Origin: Oricola sp.
Lineage (GTDB): Bacteria > Pseudomonadota > Alphaproteobacteria > Rhizobiales > Rhizobiaceae
Direction of reading: 5' to 3'
Assembly (NCBI RefSeq): GCF_022763245.1
Contig: NZ_JALEGV010000041.1
Coordinates: forward strand, 1 to 64,000
Length of the DNA: 64,000 nucleotides
Positions 55,125 through 63,941 of the stretch are shown one piece after another. Position numbers and translations under genes: made by a program. Numbering within the stretch: position 1 is the first letter of the stretch; the number at the start of each line of letters is the position of its first letter. Below the pieces are notes generated by a model. It did not search any database. It was not told where the DNA came from and saw nothing but the letters and a program-made list of their open reading frames with translations.

Positions 55125-56009
55125 TCAATCTGCGCGCTGCATCGCGGCAAGCGCGAGCGTGCGGCGCGCGTCCTCCAGATGCAAGCGCTCGACCATGCGT
55201 CCGTCAAGCCCGATCACGCCGGCGTCGCGGTTTTCCGGCAGGTCGAAGGCCGCGACGATGGACTGGGCGACCGCCTCCCGCTCGGGAGAAACGCCGAAGG
55301 TGCGGTTGGCCACCTCGATCTGCAGCGGATGGATCAGTGTCTTGCCGTCGAAGCCCATCCCGGCCGCCTCGGCGCATTCGGCGGCAAAGCCCGCCTCGTC
55401 GCGAAACGCGTTGAAGACGGCGTCGATGATGTCGAGCCCGAAGGCGCGCGCGGCGACGACGAGCTGCGTCATCAACGGCCGCAGCACGGCTCGGTCGGCC
55501 GCGCCGGGCAGGCGCAGATCCTTGGCGAGGTCGTTGGCGCCGACGACGAGACAGTCGAGCCGGGAGCCCGGCGTCTCGCCCCATTCGGCGATCTTGGCGG
55601 CGTTGAGGATCGCCTTCGGCGTCTCCATCATCGCCCAGAGCCGGATGGTGTCGGCGGCGTCGGTCTCCGCCAGCATGTCGGCGACGTCGCCGATGTCGCG
55701 CGGCACGTCGATCTTGGGAATGAGGATCGCGTCCGGCTTGCAGGCCCGCGCCGCCAGCAGATCCTCCGGCCCGGCCTCGCTCGAAAGCGCATTGATGCGG
55801 ATGACCCGTTCCTGCCGCGCCTCGCGATGCGCCTTGAAGTGGTCGCGCAGCCGCTCGCGCGCCTCTTCCTTGGCCGCCGGCGCGACGGAATCCTCCAGGT
55901 CGTAGATCACCGTGTCGCAGGCCAGCGTTCCGGACTTGGCGACCGCCTTCTCGTTGACGGCGGGCACGTAGAGGACGGAGCGGCGGGGGCGGAGCGGACG
56001 GGCTGACAT
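55125..56009 (-). CDS. HpcH/HpaI-family CoA-ester lyase (malyl-CoA lyase-like)
   Basis: 294 residues from the ATG at 56009. RRSVLYVPAVNEKAVAKSG, VIYDLEDSVAPAAKEEAR, RINALSSEAGPEDL, MMETPKAILNA and FDGKTLIHPLQIEVAN are the hallmark blocks of the citrate lyase beta/malyl-CoA lyase group, with metal-binding Glu and Asp in place. Substrates may include L-malyl-CoA, citramalyl-CoA or beta-methylmalyl-CoA; the sequence alone does not decide. Confidence 0.88.
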   Translation of the reverse strand: MSARPLRPRRSVLYVPAVNEKAVAKSGTLACDTVIYDLEDSVAPAAKEEARERLRDHFKAHREARQERVIRINALSSEAGPEDLLAARACKPDAILIPKIDVPRDIGDVADMLAETDAADTIRLWAMMETPKAILNAAKIAEWGETPGSRLDCLVVGANDLAKDLRLPGAADRAVLRPLMTQLVVAARAFGLDIIDAVFNAFRDEAGFAAECAEAAGMGFDGKTLIHPLQIEVANRTFGVSPEREAVAQSIVAAFDLPENRDAGVIGLDGRMVERLHLEDARRTLALAAMQRAD

Positions 56010-56070
56010 GGGAAGCGTTTGACAACATCGCGCCCGAACCCGCAAGTGTCATGGATCGGAGATTGGCGGC

Positions 56071-57249
56071 ATGGCGGACCGAAAAGGCACGGTGGCGATC
56101 ATCGGCGGCGCGCTGGCCGGCGCGGCGACGGCGTGGCATCTCGCCCGGCTTGGCCATGAGGGGCCGATACTGCTCGTCGAGCGCGATCCCGGCTTCGCGC
56201 GGGCGGCGACCGCCCTTTCCGCCTCGGGCATACGCCAGCAATTCTCGCTCGCCGAAAACATCGCCCTGTCGATGCGCACGCTGGATTTCCTGCGCACCGC
56301 GTCGGCCCGTTTCGGCGCGCCGACCGACATCGGCTTTCGCGAGAACGGCTACCTGCTGCTGGCAAGCGAGGCCGGCCGCGAAACGCTTGCGGCCAACCAT
56401 GCCGTCCAGAAGGCCTGCAACGCCGATGTCGCGCTGCTCGATCCGGCGGCGCTGGCGGAGCGCTTCCGCTGGCTCGACACCGAAGGCGTCGCGGCCGGAT
56501 CGCTCGGTCTTTCCAACGAGGGCTGGTTCGACGCCATGGCGTTGCTCGCCGCCTTCCGGAGCGCCCTGAAGGACGATCCGCGCGTCACCCTCGTCCGGGG
56601 CGATGTCTCCGGCATCGCCACCCGGAGCGGCAAGGTGACAGGCATCGAACTCGCCGATGGCATCCGTCATGCTTGCGACAGCGTCGTCATCGCCGCCGGT
56701 CCGTCCTCCGGGGCGGTGGCGCGCATGGCAGGCTGCCATCTGCCCGTCGAACCGCGCAAGCGCAGCGTCTTCTTCTTCCACGCCCCCGACCGCTTCCCCG
56801 ACATGCCGCTGACGGTCGATCCGAGCGGCCTCTATGTCCGGCCCGAGGGCGACGGGTACATCACCGGCATCTCGCCCGACCCGCAGGCCGACGGCGCGGC
56901 CGATCCGGACGATTTCGACCCCGACTGGTCCCTCTTCGAGGACCGCATCTGGCCGCTGCTCGCCGCCCGCATCCCGGCCTTCGAAACGCTGAAGCTGCAA
57001 TCGGCCTGGGCCGGCCATTACGACTACAACAGCTTCGACTGCAACGCGCTCATCGGGCCCGTTCCCGGCGTCGACGGATTTTTCGCCGTCACCGGCTTCT
57101 CGGGCCACGGCGTCCAGCAGGCGCCCGCCGCAGGCGAGGCGCTGGCCGAACTAATGCTGTTCGGCGAATACCGCTCGACCGACTGCACGGCCTTTTCGCC
57201 AGCGCGCGTCGCAGCCGGCCGAGCCTTCGCCGAACGCAACGTCATCTGA
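56071..57249 (+). CDS. FAD-dependent oxidoreductase (DAO family)
   Basis: 392 residues. VAIIGGALAGAATAWHLARLG (8-28) is the FAD-binding Rossmann segment, with Glu following in LLVERDP, and GFSGHGVQQAPAAGEALAEL near the C terminus is the second flavin contact typical of sarcosine/glycine-oxidase-like enzymes. Likely an amine or amino-acid oxidase or dehydrogenase; the substrate is undetermined. It diverges from the CoA-ester lyase gene with 61 bases between starts. Confidence 0.85.
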   Translation: MADRKGTVAIIGGALAGAATAWHLARLGHEGPILLVERDPGFARAATALSASGIRQQFSLAENIALSMRTLDFLRTASARFGAPTDIGFRENGYLLLASEAGRETLAANHAVQKACNADVALLDPAALAERFRWLDTEGVAAGSLGLSNEGWFDAMALLAAFRSALKDDPRVTLVRGDVSGIATRSGKVTGIELADGIRHACDSVVIAAGPSSGAVARMAGCHLPVEPRKRSVFFFHAPDRFPDMPLTVDPSGLYVRPEGDGYITGISPDPQADGAADPDDFDPDWSLFEDRIWPLLAARIPAFETLKLQSAWAGHYDYNSFDCNALIGPVPGVDGFFAVTGFSGHGVQQAPAAGEALAELMLFGEYRSTDCTAFSPARVAAGRAFAERNVI

Positions 57250-57349
57250 GCGGAGACGACATTTCTCGCGGCGCGCACCCGTGGCGCTTCATTTTTGCGC
57301 CGCGCTTTGCTAAGGGCCTGCGAAAGACTTCCGAACGAAAGCGGTCACC

Positions 57350-57955
57350 ATGGACAAGTTCACCACGCTGACGGGCGTTGCCGCGCCCCTGCCGATCGTC
57401 AATGTCGACACCGACATGATCATCCCCAAGGACTATCTGAAGACGATCAAGCGCACCGGGCTGGGCACCGGCCTGTTCGCGGAGATGCGTTACGACGAGC
57501 AGGGCGGCGACAATCCGGATTTCGTGCTCAACAAGCCGGCCTATCGCGAAGCGAAGATCCTGGTCGCGGGCGACAATTTCGGCTGCGGTTCCTCGCGCGA
57601 GCACGCGCCCTGGGCGCTGCTCGATTTCGGCATCCGCTGCGTGATCTCCACCTCGTTCGCCGACATCTTCTACAACAACTGCTTCAAGAACGGCATCCTG
57701 CCGATCATCGTCAGCCAGGAAGACCTGGACAAGCTGATGGACGATGCCGAGCGCGGCTCCAACGCGACGCTCTCCGTCGACCTGGAAGCGCAGGAAGTGC
57801 GCGGCCCGGATGGCGGCGTGGTCAAGTTCGAAATCGACGCCTTCAAGAAGCACTGCCTTCTGAACGGTCTCGACGACATCGGCCTGACGCTCGCCAAGTC
57901 GGCCAAGATCGACACCTACGAGGCCGGCCTCGCCGAAAGCCGCCCCTGGTCCTGA
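57350..57955 (+). CDS. leuD: 3-isopropylmalate dehydratase small subunit
   Basis: 201 residues. [21 protein letters not shown] and [18 protein letters not shown] are the LeuD signature blocks. With LeuC (not in this window) it isomerises 2-isopropylmalate to 3-isopropylmalate in leucine synthesis. leuB, the next pathway enzyme, lies about 3 kb downstream on the same strand with five unrelated genes between. Confidence 0.96.
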   Translation: MDKFTTLTGVAAPLPIVNVDTDMIIPKDYLKTIKRTGLGTGLFAEMRYDEQGGDNPDFVLNKPAYREAKILVAGDNFGCGSSREHAPWALLDFGIRCVISTSFADIFYNNCFKNGILPIIVSQEDLDKLMDDAERGSNATLSVDLEAQEVRGPDGGVVKFEIDAFKKHCLLNGLDDIGLTLAKSAKIDTYEAGLAESRPWS

Positions 57956-57962
57956 TCGCGCC

Positions 57963-58199
57963 TTGACGCCATTCATTCCCAAACGGCTGGAGTTCATCGC
58001 TTTCGGCCTGCTTCTGTCCGGCCTGATGTCGGGCATCGTCTCGGGCGTGGCGACCGCCCTGGCGCTCGGCCTCGTGCCGGATTTCGCCTTCCTGTGGTTC
58101 AAGGCCTGGCTCTCCTCCTGGGCCCTGGCCTTCCCTTCTGTTCTTGTCGTCGCCCCGATCGTGCGCAATATTCTCGGACGGATCGTGAAACCGGACTGA
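57963..58199 (+). CDS. DUF2798 small membrane protein
   Basis: 78 residues with two hydrophobic helices (about 11-37 and 45-68) and the RLEFIAFGLLLSGLMSGIVSG start of the DUF2798 family. The start is a TTG at 57963, 7 bases after leuD; no ATG fits the family's usual length. Function unknown, inner membrane expected. Confidence 0.8.
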   Translation: MTPFIPKRLEFIAFGLLLSGLMSGIVSGVATALALGLVPDFAFLWFKAWLSSWALAFPSVLVVAPIVRNILGRIVKPD

Positions 58200-58212
58200 A
58201 CGGAGAACGCGA

Positions 58213-59040
58213 ATGCGTGCGCACAATCGGTTGTCGGCGGCCTTCATTCTCGCCGCCGCGCTCGCAACGCCTGCACAGGCACAGGAACAGGCGCCGCAGC
58301 AATATCCCTTTGCCGGCGGCGTGATCGAGATCACCGAAAACGCCGACTACCTGAAGGTGGTCACCTTCAACGGCCGCGAGATCGGCCGCGACTACTTCGC
58401 CTTCTTCGACCGGGTCGTGACAGTGGAGGATTACGAGGTGGCGCTTCTGTCGCTCGGCGACGGCGGCAATGCCTGCGCGCCGGGAACGCTGATGGTCTGG
58501 CCGGACGGCGAAGGCGGGGTGAAGGCCGACAAGTTCGGCGGCGACTGCCCCAACGCGACGCCGGCCGTCTCCGACTTCCGCATCCTGTTCGTCCCTTGGG
58601 TGGGACCGGGCGAGGAACTGCCGATCACCAGCTGGTCGCCGACCGACGGCTTCGGCATGGCCGGCGTGCTGCGCTTCGCGGCGGAGCCCGACACCGCCTG
58701 GGCGGATCTCGCCAAGGAGCCGATCGCCCATCCGATCGACTATTTCTCCAATGCCGCCTTCCTGGAGAACGCCAGCGCCATGCTCGGCGAGGAGTTGTAC
58801 GACTACGCGCTCGGCCTGCGGGTCTCGACCGACATGGAGCCCATCGGCGACAGTTTCTACGCGGCAAGAGGCTGCGTGCCGCATGATTGCGGCGGAGCCG
58901 ATTCCCTGCTCGTCGTCGATTTCAACCGTCAGACCGCGTGGTTCGCCCAGCAACGCGGCCAGGAAACGGTCCTCTGGCCCGCCAGGGCCGAATGGCCGGA
59001 AGCCGCGCTCGACGCGTTGCATTCGCTTGGGCCGCTCTGA
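58213..59040 (+). CDS. Exported protein of unknown function
   Basis: 275 residues. A clear signal peptide (MRAHNRLSAAFILAAALATPAQA, then QEQ at about 24) is followed by a soluble domain rich in aromatic and acidic residues, with four Cys (GNACAPG, GGDCPN, GCVPHDCGG) that could form two disulfides in the periplasm. GGAGAACGCG precedes the ATG. I do not recognise the family. It lies 13 bases after the DUF2798 gene, so the two may share a transcript. Confidence 0.75.
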   Translation: MRAHNRLSAAFILAAALATPAQAQEQAPQQYPFAGGVIEITENADYLKVVTFNGREIGRDYFAFFDRVVTVEDYEVALLSLGDGGNACAPGTLMVWPDGEGGVKADKFGGDCPNATPAVSDFRILFVPWVGPGEELPITSWSPTDGFGMAGVLRFAAEPDTAWADLAKEPIAHPIDYFSNAAFLENASAMLGEELYDYALGLRVSTDMEPIGDSFYAARGCVPHDCGGADSLLVVDFNRQTAWFAQQRGQETVLWPARAEWPEAALDALHSLGPL

Positions 59041-59050
59041 CCGAAATTTC

Positions 59051-59072
59051 TCCGTAAGTTAGTGATTACGGA
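59051..59072. terminator. Inverted repeat between convergent genes, possible terminator
   Basis: TCCGTAA (59051-59057) and TTACGGA (59066-59072) are perfect complements with an 8-base loop, in the 41-base gap between two convergent genes (stops at 59040 and 59082). It is a weak, AT-containing stem without a T-run on either side, so bidirectional termination is only a possibility. Confidence 0.35.
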
Positions 59073-59081
59073 ATATGTCCG

Positions 59082-59984
59082 TCAGGCGACCTCGCAGGCA
59101 GCGACCGCGACAGGGCTTTCACCGGCCGACAGCGCGAAGGCGGTGACCGCCGAGGACACGCCGGCATCCTTGAGGATGCGCCGGTGCCCGAGGCCGCTCG
59201 TCGTGTGCAGATGGACATGCCGGCCCGCCTTGGCCATCCGCAAGGCGTCGGAATAGAGCACGTCCCTGTCATCCATGTCGTGGACGACCAGCGTCGGACC
59301 GGTCCATTCCTTCAACTGGTCGGAAGCGACGAACAGGCTGAGCGGACGGCCGAGAAGCTGGAAGACCTTGTCCTCCAGGGCCGCCTGCGCCGCGGCGGGC
59401 AGGCCCGCCATGCGGCCGAAGCCGCGAAATAGCGCCGGCAGGGAGTTCGGCGGCGCCAGCAGGACGAGCCCTTTCGGGCGCCGTGCCGGAATGCACATGG
59501 AGGTGCCGAGCGCCGCGTTGAGCGCGACCGCGCCGCCGAAGGAATGCCCCACGAACACGTCGAACGGCCCGTGATGCCGCCACGCCGCATCCACGGCGGC
59601 GATCCCCTTGCCCATATGCAGGTGCCGGCCGCCCGAGGCGCCATGGCCCGGCAGGTCGAGAAGCACCACGTCGATGCCGGCCGCGTTGAGCGCACGGGCG
59701 AGCGTCATCATGTGGCGTGACCGGGAATTCCAGCCATGCACCAGCAGCGCGCGCCGGCCCGTCGGATTTTCGGCCGGATAAGACCATGTCGCGACGGCGC
59801 CGCCCGAAGTGGCCAGCGTCGCCGGCTGCACGCCGTCCGGCATGCCGTGTCCGGCGGTCCCCTTGTCCGCCCTGCGGGGCACGCGAGTGAAAACGCGAAA
59901 GGCGAAATCTCCGGTGGTCTTCGGCCAGCGCGTGCCGGCGAATGTGATCAGGCCCTTTGCAATCGAGCGTCTTGCGTGCAACAT
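59082..59984 (-). CDS. Alpha/beta hydrolase
   Basis: 300 residues from the ATG at 59984, with AAAGGACG before it. LLVHGWNSRS is the oxyanion-hole region, FVGHSFGGAVAL (GxSxG) the nucleophile elbow, VVHDMDDRDV the acid and TTSGLGHRRIL the catalytic His. The substrate is unknown. It is divergent from a MarR-family gene, and the 45-base gap contains the MarR-type operator, so that regulator probably controls it. Confidence 0.88.
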   Translation of the reverse strand: MLHARRSIAKGLITFAGTRWPKTTGDFAFRVFTRVPRRADKGTAGHGMPDGVQPATLATSGGAVATWSYPAENPTGRRALLVHGWNSRSRHMMTLARALNAAGIDVVLLDLPGHGASGGRHLHMGKGIAAVDAAWRHHGPFDVFVGHSFGGAVALNAALGTSMCIPARRPKGLVLLAPPNSLPALFRGFGRMAGLPAAAQAALEDKVFQLLGRPLSLFVASDQLKEWTGPTLVVHDMDDRDVLYSDALRMAKAGRHVHLHTTSGLGHRRILKDAGVSSAVTAFALSAGESPVAVAACEVA

Positions 59985-60000
59985 CGCGACACGTCCTTTA

Positions 60001-60036
60001 TGTTCAACCTTGAACAAAATAGTACAACCATGAACA
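60001..60036. promoter_or_regulatory. Tandem MarR-type operator
   Basis: TGTTCAACCTTGAACA (60001-60016) is a perfect 16-bp palindrome. A second copy, AGTACAACCATGAACA (60021-60036), matches it at 13 of 16 positions, begins 20 bases later (two helical turns) and overlaps the MarR start codon. Both lie between the divergent hydrolase and marR-type genes. Confidence 0.72.
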
Positions 60037-60536
60037 AAACACAAGCGCCTGACGCGCCACCCGCCATGTGGGACAACCCCCGCTTCCGCAACTGGATCGC
60101 GGTGGCCCGGGCCTGCCACCTCGTCCAGCAGGAATTGCAGCGCCGCCTCAAGCCCCTCGACCTGAAGACGCCGCATCTCGACATCCTGGTCAATCTCGTC
60201 CGCACCGAGGGGATCAGCCAGCAGGATCTCGCCCGCAAACTCCTGGTCGGCCGGTCCAACGTGACGATGCTGCTGCCGCAGCTCGAAAAGCGCGACCTGA
60301 TCGAACGCCGCCCCGATGCGGCCGACCGCCGGGTGCTGTGCCTGTACCTGACGCAAAAGGGCCGCGCGCTGGCCGATCGCGCGATCGCGATCCAGACCGA
60401 GGTGGTGGAGACCATCATGTCGCTGTCGACGCCGGAAGAATGCGAGCTCGTCGGCGACGCCATGCGGCGCATCGCCGCCCATCTCACCGAAACCCGGCCC
60501 GACGTGGCGACCGACCTGAAGGACGACCTCCCATGA
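60030..60536 (+). CDS. MarR-family transcriptional regulator
   Basis: 168 residues from the ATG at 60030. EGISQQDLARKLLVGRSNVTMLLPQLEKRDLIERRP is the winged helix-turn-helix, and DRRVLCLYLTQKG the wing, as in MarR proteins. It overlaps the RidA-like gene by 4 bases (ATGA), and its own start codon lies within the second half of the tandem operator, implying that it blocks its own expression and that of the divergent hydrolase. Confidence 0.9.
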   Translation: MNKTQAPDAPPAMWDNPRFRNWIAVARACHLVQQELQRRLKPLDLKTPHLDILVNLVRTEGISQQDLARKLLVGRSNVTMLLPQLEKRDLIERRPDAADRRVLCLYLTQKGRALADRAIAIQTEVVETIMSLSTPEECELVGDAMRRIAAHLTETRPDVATDLKDDLP

Positions 60537-60916
60537 GCGAACGACGCCTCATCTCCACCGGATCCCCCTTCGAGGTGACCGCCGGCTATTCGCGCGCGGT
60601 CGTCAGGGGCGACTGGTGTTTCGTCTCCGGCACCACCGGCTACGACTACGAGACGATGCAGATGCCCGACGACGTCGAGACCCAGGCCGACAACGTTCTC
60701 AAGACGATCGACCGGGCGCTCGACGAGGCCGGGTTTTCGCGCGCCGACGTCGTGCGGGCGCAATACACGGTCACCGACGCAGCCTTTGCGGACATCGTCT
60801 TCCCGATCCTCGGACGCTATTTCGAAGGCATCCGCCCCGCCGCCACCATGGTCGTCGCCGGGCTGATCCGCCCGGAGATGAAGATCGAGATCGAGGTGAC
60901 GGCGTTTCGCGGCTGA
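60533..60916 (+). CDS. RidA-family (YjgF/YER057c/UK114) protein
   Basis: 127 residues. FVSGTTGYDYETMQMPDDVETQADNVL and GIRPAATMVVAGLIRPEMKIEIE match RidA-like proteins, which hydrolyse reactive enamines/imines; the conserved Arg before PA(A/S) is present (Arg 102-103 region). The exact subgroup cannot be assigned. It is translationally coupled to the MarR gene, suggesting shared control. Confidence 0.85.
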   Translation: MSERRLISTGSPFEVTAGYSRAVVRGDWCFVSGTTGYDYETMQMPDDVETQADNVLKTIDRALDEAGFSRADVVRAQYTVTDAAFADIVFPILGRYFEGIRPAATMVVAGLIRPEMKIEIEVTAFRG

Positions 60917-61003
60917 GACCGCCTTGACGCGCGGCGTGGTTGAATTCGCGCCGGACAGGCTCTATGCCCTCATCCGACATTTCAACTGATCGGAATTCCG
61001 CCC

Positions 61004-62116
61004 ATGACCACGCGTTCCCTTTTCCTGCTTCCCGGCGACGGCATCGGCCCGGAGGCGATGGCCGAAGTCCGCAAGCTAATCGACCACATGAACGGGGCCG
61101 AAGGCGCCGGCTTCGTCACCGACGAGGGTCTCGTCGGCGGTTCGGCCTATGACGCCCACGGCCAGGCGATCTCCGAAGGGGACATGGAAAAGGCGATGGC
61201 CGCCGACGCGGTGCTGTTCGGCGCCGTCGGCGGACCGAAATGGGACGGCGTGCCCTACGAGGTGCGCCCGGAAGCCGGCCTGCTGCGCCTGCGCAAGGAC
61301 ATGTCGCTCTTCGCCAATCTGCGTCCGGCGATCTGCTATCCCGCGCTCGCCGCCTCTTCCTCGCTGAAGCCGGAAGTCGTCGAAGGCCTCGACATCCTGA
61401 TCGTGCGCGAACTGACGGGCGGCGTCTATTTCGGCGAGCCGAAGGAGATCATCGATCTGGGCAACGGCCAAAAGCGCGGCATCGACACGCAGGTCTACGA
61501 CACCTTCGAGATCGAGCGCATCGCAGGCGTCGCCTTCGAACTGGCGCGCACCCGCGCCAACAAGGTCTGCTCGATGGAAAAGCACAACGTCATGAAGTCG
61601 GGCGTGTTGTGGAAGGACGTCGTCGCCGAGACCCACAAGGCGAAATATTCCGACGTCGAACTGACCCACATGCTGGCCGACGCCGGCGGCATGCAGCTCG
61701 TGCGCTGGCCGAAGCAGTTCGACGTCATCGTCACCGACAACCTCTTCGGCGACATGCTCTCCGACGTAGCCGCCATGCTGACCGGCTCGCTCGGCATGCT
61801 GCCGTCGGCCTCGCTCGGCGCGCCGGATCCGGTGACGGGCAAGCGCAAGGCGCTCTACGAGCCAGTGCACGGCTCCGCGCCGGACATCGCCGGCCAGGGC
61901 ATCGCCAACCCGATCGCCATGATCGCCTCCTTCGCCATGTGTCTGCGCTACTCGTTCAACATGATCGCCGAGGCCGATCGGCTCGAAAAGGCGATCTCCG
62001 CCGTGCTCGACAAGGGCCTGCGCACCGGCGACATCATGTCGGACGGGTGCACGAAGGTGACGACCGGCGAAATGGGCGACGCGGTTCTTGAAGCCTATGT
62101 CGCCGGAGACGCCTGA
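61004..62116 (+). CDS. leuB: 3-isopropylmalate dehydrogenase
   Basis: 370 residues, standard length. [12 protein letters not shown] at the N terminus, [12 protein letters not shown], the active-site segment [20 protein letters not shown] and [18 protein letters not shown] are all present. It oxidises and decarboxylates 3-isopropylmalate to 2-oxoisocaproate with NAD+ in leucine synthesis. The preceding 87-base gap holds no gene. Confidence 0.97.
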   Translation: MTTRSLFLLPGDGIGPEAMAEVRKLIDHMNGAEGAGFVTDEGLVGGSAYDAHGQAISEGDMEKAMAADAVLFGAVGGPKWDGVPYEVRPEAGLLRLRKDMSLFANLRPAICYPALAASSSLKPEVVEGLDILIVRELTGGVYFGEPKEIIDLGNGQKRGIDTQVYDTFEIERIAGVAFELARTRANKVCSMEKHNVMKSGVLWKDVVAETHKAKYSDVELTHMLADAGGMQLVRWPKQFDVIVTDNLFGDMLSDVAAMLTGSLGMLPSASLGAPDPVTGKRKALYEPVHGSAPDIAGQGIANPIAMIASFAMCLRYSFNMIAEADRLEKAISAVLDKGLRTGDIMSDGCTKVTTGEMGDAVLEAYVAGDA

Positions 62117-62612
62117 GGACGTCGAAATCCGCTGGGCCGGCCCCGGCGATCGTGCCGCGATCGCCGAGCTCGTCTTGCAGACGAAGCGCCATTACGGCGA
62201 AGAACCGGCGCCGGCGGCCGCGATCGAGGCGGCCGTCGCGGACTGGCTGGCGCAGAAGCCCGGCCACGCGCTTTTTGTGATCGCACATGTCGACGGCGCA
62301 CCGGCCGGCTATGCCAGCGTCGCCGTCACGCCGCCGGGAATGGGCCTTTGCGCCGCGCTTTACATGAAGGAGCTGTTCGTTTCCTCCGAGGCGCGCGGCC
62401 ACGGTATCGGCCACCGGCTCCTGGCCTTCATTGCCCGTTACTGCGTCGATCAGGACATCGAACGCATTGATCTGACCACCGCCGTCGACAATGATGCGGG
62501 CATTCGCTTCTACGAACGCGCGGGCGCCACGGTGCAGAAGCAGAAGATCGCCCTGCGTTTCGAGACGGCAAGCCTCAGGCGGCTGGCCGGAGAGGATCAC
62601 CAAGGGGAATAG
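62097..62612 (+). CDS. GNAT-family N-acetyltransferase
   Basis: 171 residues from the ATG at 62097 (a TTG at 62088 is also in frame), overlapping the leuB end by 20 bases in another frame. [26 protein letters not shown] holds the R/Q-x-x-G-x-G/A acetyl-CoA loop (ARGHGIG), and [18 protein letters not shown] is the usual C-terminal beta-strand. Substrate unknown. Confidence 0.88.
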   Translation: MSPETPEDVEIRWAGPGDRAAIAELVLQTKRHYGEEPAPAAAIEAAVADWLAQKPGHALFVIAHVDGAPAGYASVAVTPPGMGLCAALYMKELFVSSEARGHGIGHRLLAFIARYCVDQDIERIDLTTAVDNDAGIRFYERAGATVQKQKIALRFETASLRRLAGEDHQGE

Positions 62613-62616
62613 CGCC

Positions 62617-63228
62617 GTGTTCGACGCGTTTTTCTGCCGGGCCACGAGAGAAGAACGCTCCGCCGCCCTGCCCGGCGACGCCGAGATCGCCAACCCTCTC
62701 GTCAGCCTCGATCACGCCCTCGACGTGGCGGCCCCGCCCGAAGCGGTGTGGCCCTGGCTCGCCCAGATGGGCGCCTGGCCGAAAGCCGGCTGGTACTCCT
62801 ACGACATCCTCGACAATCGCGGCCACCGCAGCCTGCGCGCCATCGATCCCTCCCTGACGGATATCGCGCTCGGCAGCGTCTTCCCGGCGCTGCCCGCCGT
62901 CACCGACTGTTTCATCCTGACGGAGTTCGAGGCCGAGCGCTTCCTCGTCCTCTCGGTGCCCGGGCCGCAGGGGCCGCAAGGCGAGACCGGGACCGCCGCT
63001 TGGCGGCGATCCTTTGACCGTTCCAATTGGACGTGGATGCTGACGCCGACGACAAAAGGGACGCGCATCCATGTGCGCGCCCGGCTCGGCTGGCTGGAGA
63101 TGGATCTGCCTTTGCTCGGCACCGTGCAATTTCCGGCCCGGCTCGCCCGGCTGATCGCCGCGCCGGTGCATTTCATCATGCAGCAAAGGCAATTGTGGAA
63201 CATCAGGCGACGCGCCGAAACCGATTAG
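62617..63228 (+). CDS. SRPBCC-fold protein of unknown function
   Basis: 203 residues from the GTG at 62617, 4 bases after the GNAT gene, with AAGGGG upstream; a longer frame inside the GNAT gene is unlikely. LDHALDVAAPPEAVWPWLAQMGAWPKAGWYSYD is the START/SRPBCC-like N-terminal segment seen in a family of uncharacterised bacterial proteins; the fold forms a hydrophobic cavity that may bind a lipid. No membrane helix is seen. Confidence 0.75.
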   Translation: MFDAFFCRATREERSAALPGDAEIANPLVSLDHALDVAAPPEAVWPWLAQMGAWPKAGWYSYDILDNRGHRSLRAIDPSLTDIALGSVFPALPAVTDCFILTEFEAERFLVLSVPGPQGPQGETGTAAWRRSFDRSNWTWMLTPTTKGTRIHVRARLGWLEMDLPLLGTVQFPARLARLIAAPVHFIMQQRQLWNIRRRAETD

Positions 63229-63251
63229 GCTTCGGCGCGCGCCATGTCGGA

Positions 63252-63941
63252 TCAGCGCCAGGTCGTGTAGCCGATCGACAATGTCTTCGGCGAACGCTGC
63301 GTCAGCGCGTTGACGCGGAACTGCGAGACGCGACCCTCATTGGTTCGCACGCAGATGTAGCTGCCGACCGGAAGGTCGCTGAGCGAAACGCGATTGCGTG
63401 TCATCCGGGCCCGCGAGCAGCCGTCGTAACCGCGCGCTGAGCGATCGCCGACCCCGATCTGGGCACCGTTCTGCGGCACCAGATAGAGCAGGGCGCGGGT
63501 TTCGGCCTGGAACCAGAAATCGGCTCCCTGGCGCGCGACCGCGCCGCGATCGAGATCGAACATGAAGGTCTGGGGGACGTCGATCCCGCCGGTGGAATAG
63601 GTCTGCGGACGACCCGGCTGGCCGCCGCCGCCCGGACCCGGACGGCGCTCGCAATTGAAGCCGCCGCGCACGGCCTGGCACACCTGGCGGCCCGGCGCTT
63701 CGCGCTGCACGCTGCCCGACGCGCCGTAATAGCAGATCAGCGCCGGCTTGCCGCCGATGTCGCGGACCTTGGTGTCCGACAGGCGATCCACGATCGGCGT
63801 CGTCCACCAGCCGTTCGGCAGCTGGTCGGTGATGGTTCTGCGGGCCTGCTGAAGCGGGCACTGGATGTAGTCGGCTTTCGCGACGGTCGCGAAACCAGTG
63901 AGTAGGGCGGCTGCGGCCGCCAGCGCAAGCACGAGGCGCAT
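63252..63941 (-). CDS. Exported protein of unknown function
   Basis: 229 residues. A signal peptide (MRLVLALAAAAALLTGFATVAKA, then DYI at about 24) is followed by a region with Cys in IQCPL, LICYYG, QVCQAV, FNCERR, DGCSRA and YICVRT, an even number compatible with disulfides. There is a short Gly/Pro-rich linker (GPGGGGQPGRPQ, about 101-112) between two globular parts. GGAGGAAACAGC precedes the ATG. I do not recognise the family. The remaining bases to 64000 show nothing identifiable. Confidence 0.7.
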   Translation of the reverse strand: MRLVLALAAAAALLTGFATVAKADYIQCPLQQARRTITDQLPNGWWTTPIVDRLSDTKVRDIGGKPALICYYGASGSVQREAPGRQVCQAVRGGFNCERRPGPGGGGQPGRPQTYSTGGIDVPQTFMFDLDRGAVARQGADFWFQAETRALLYLVPQNGAQIGVGDRSARGYDGCSRARMTRNRVSLSDLPVGSYICVRTNEGRVSQFRVNALTQRSPKTLSIGYTTWR

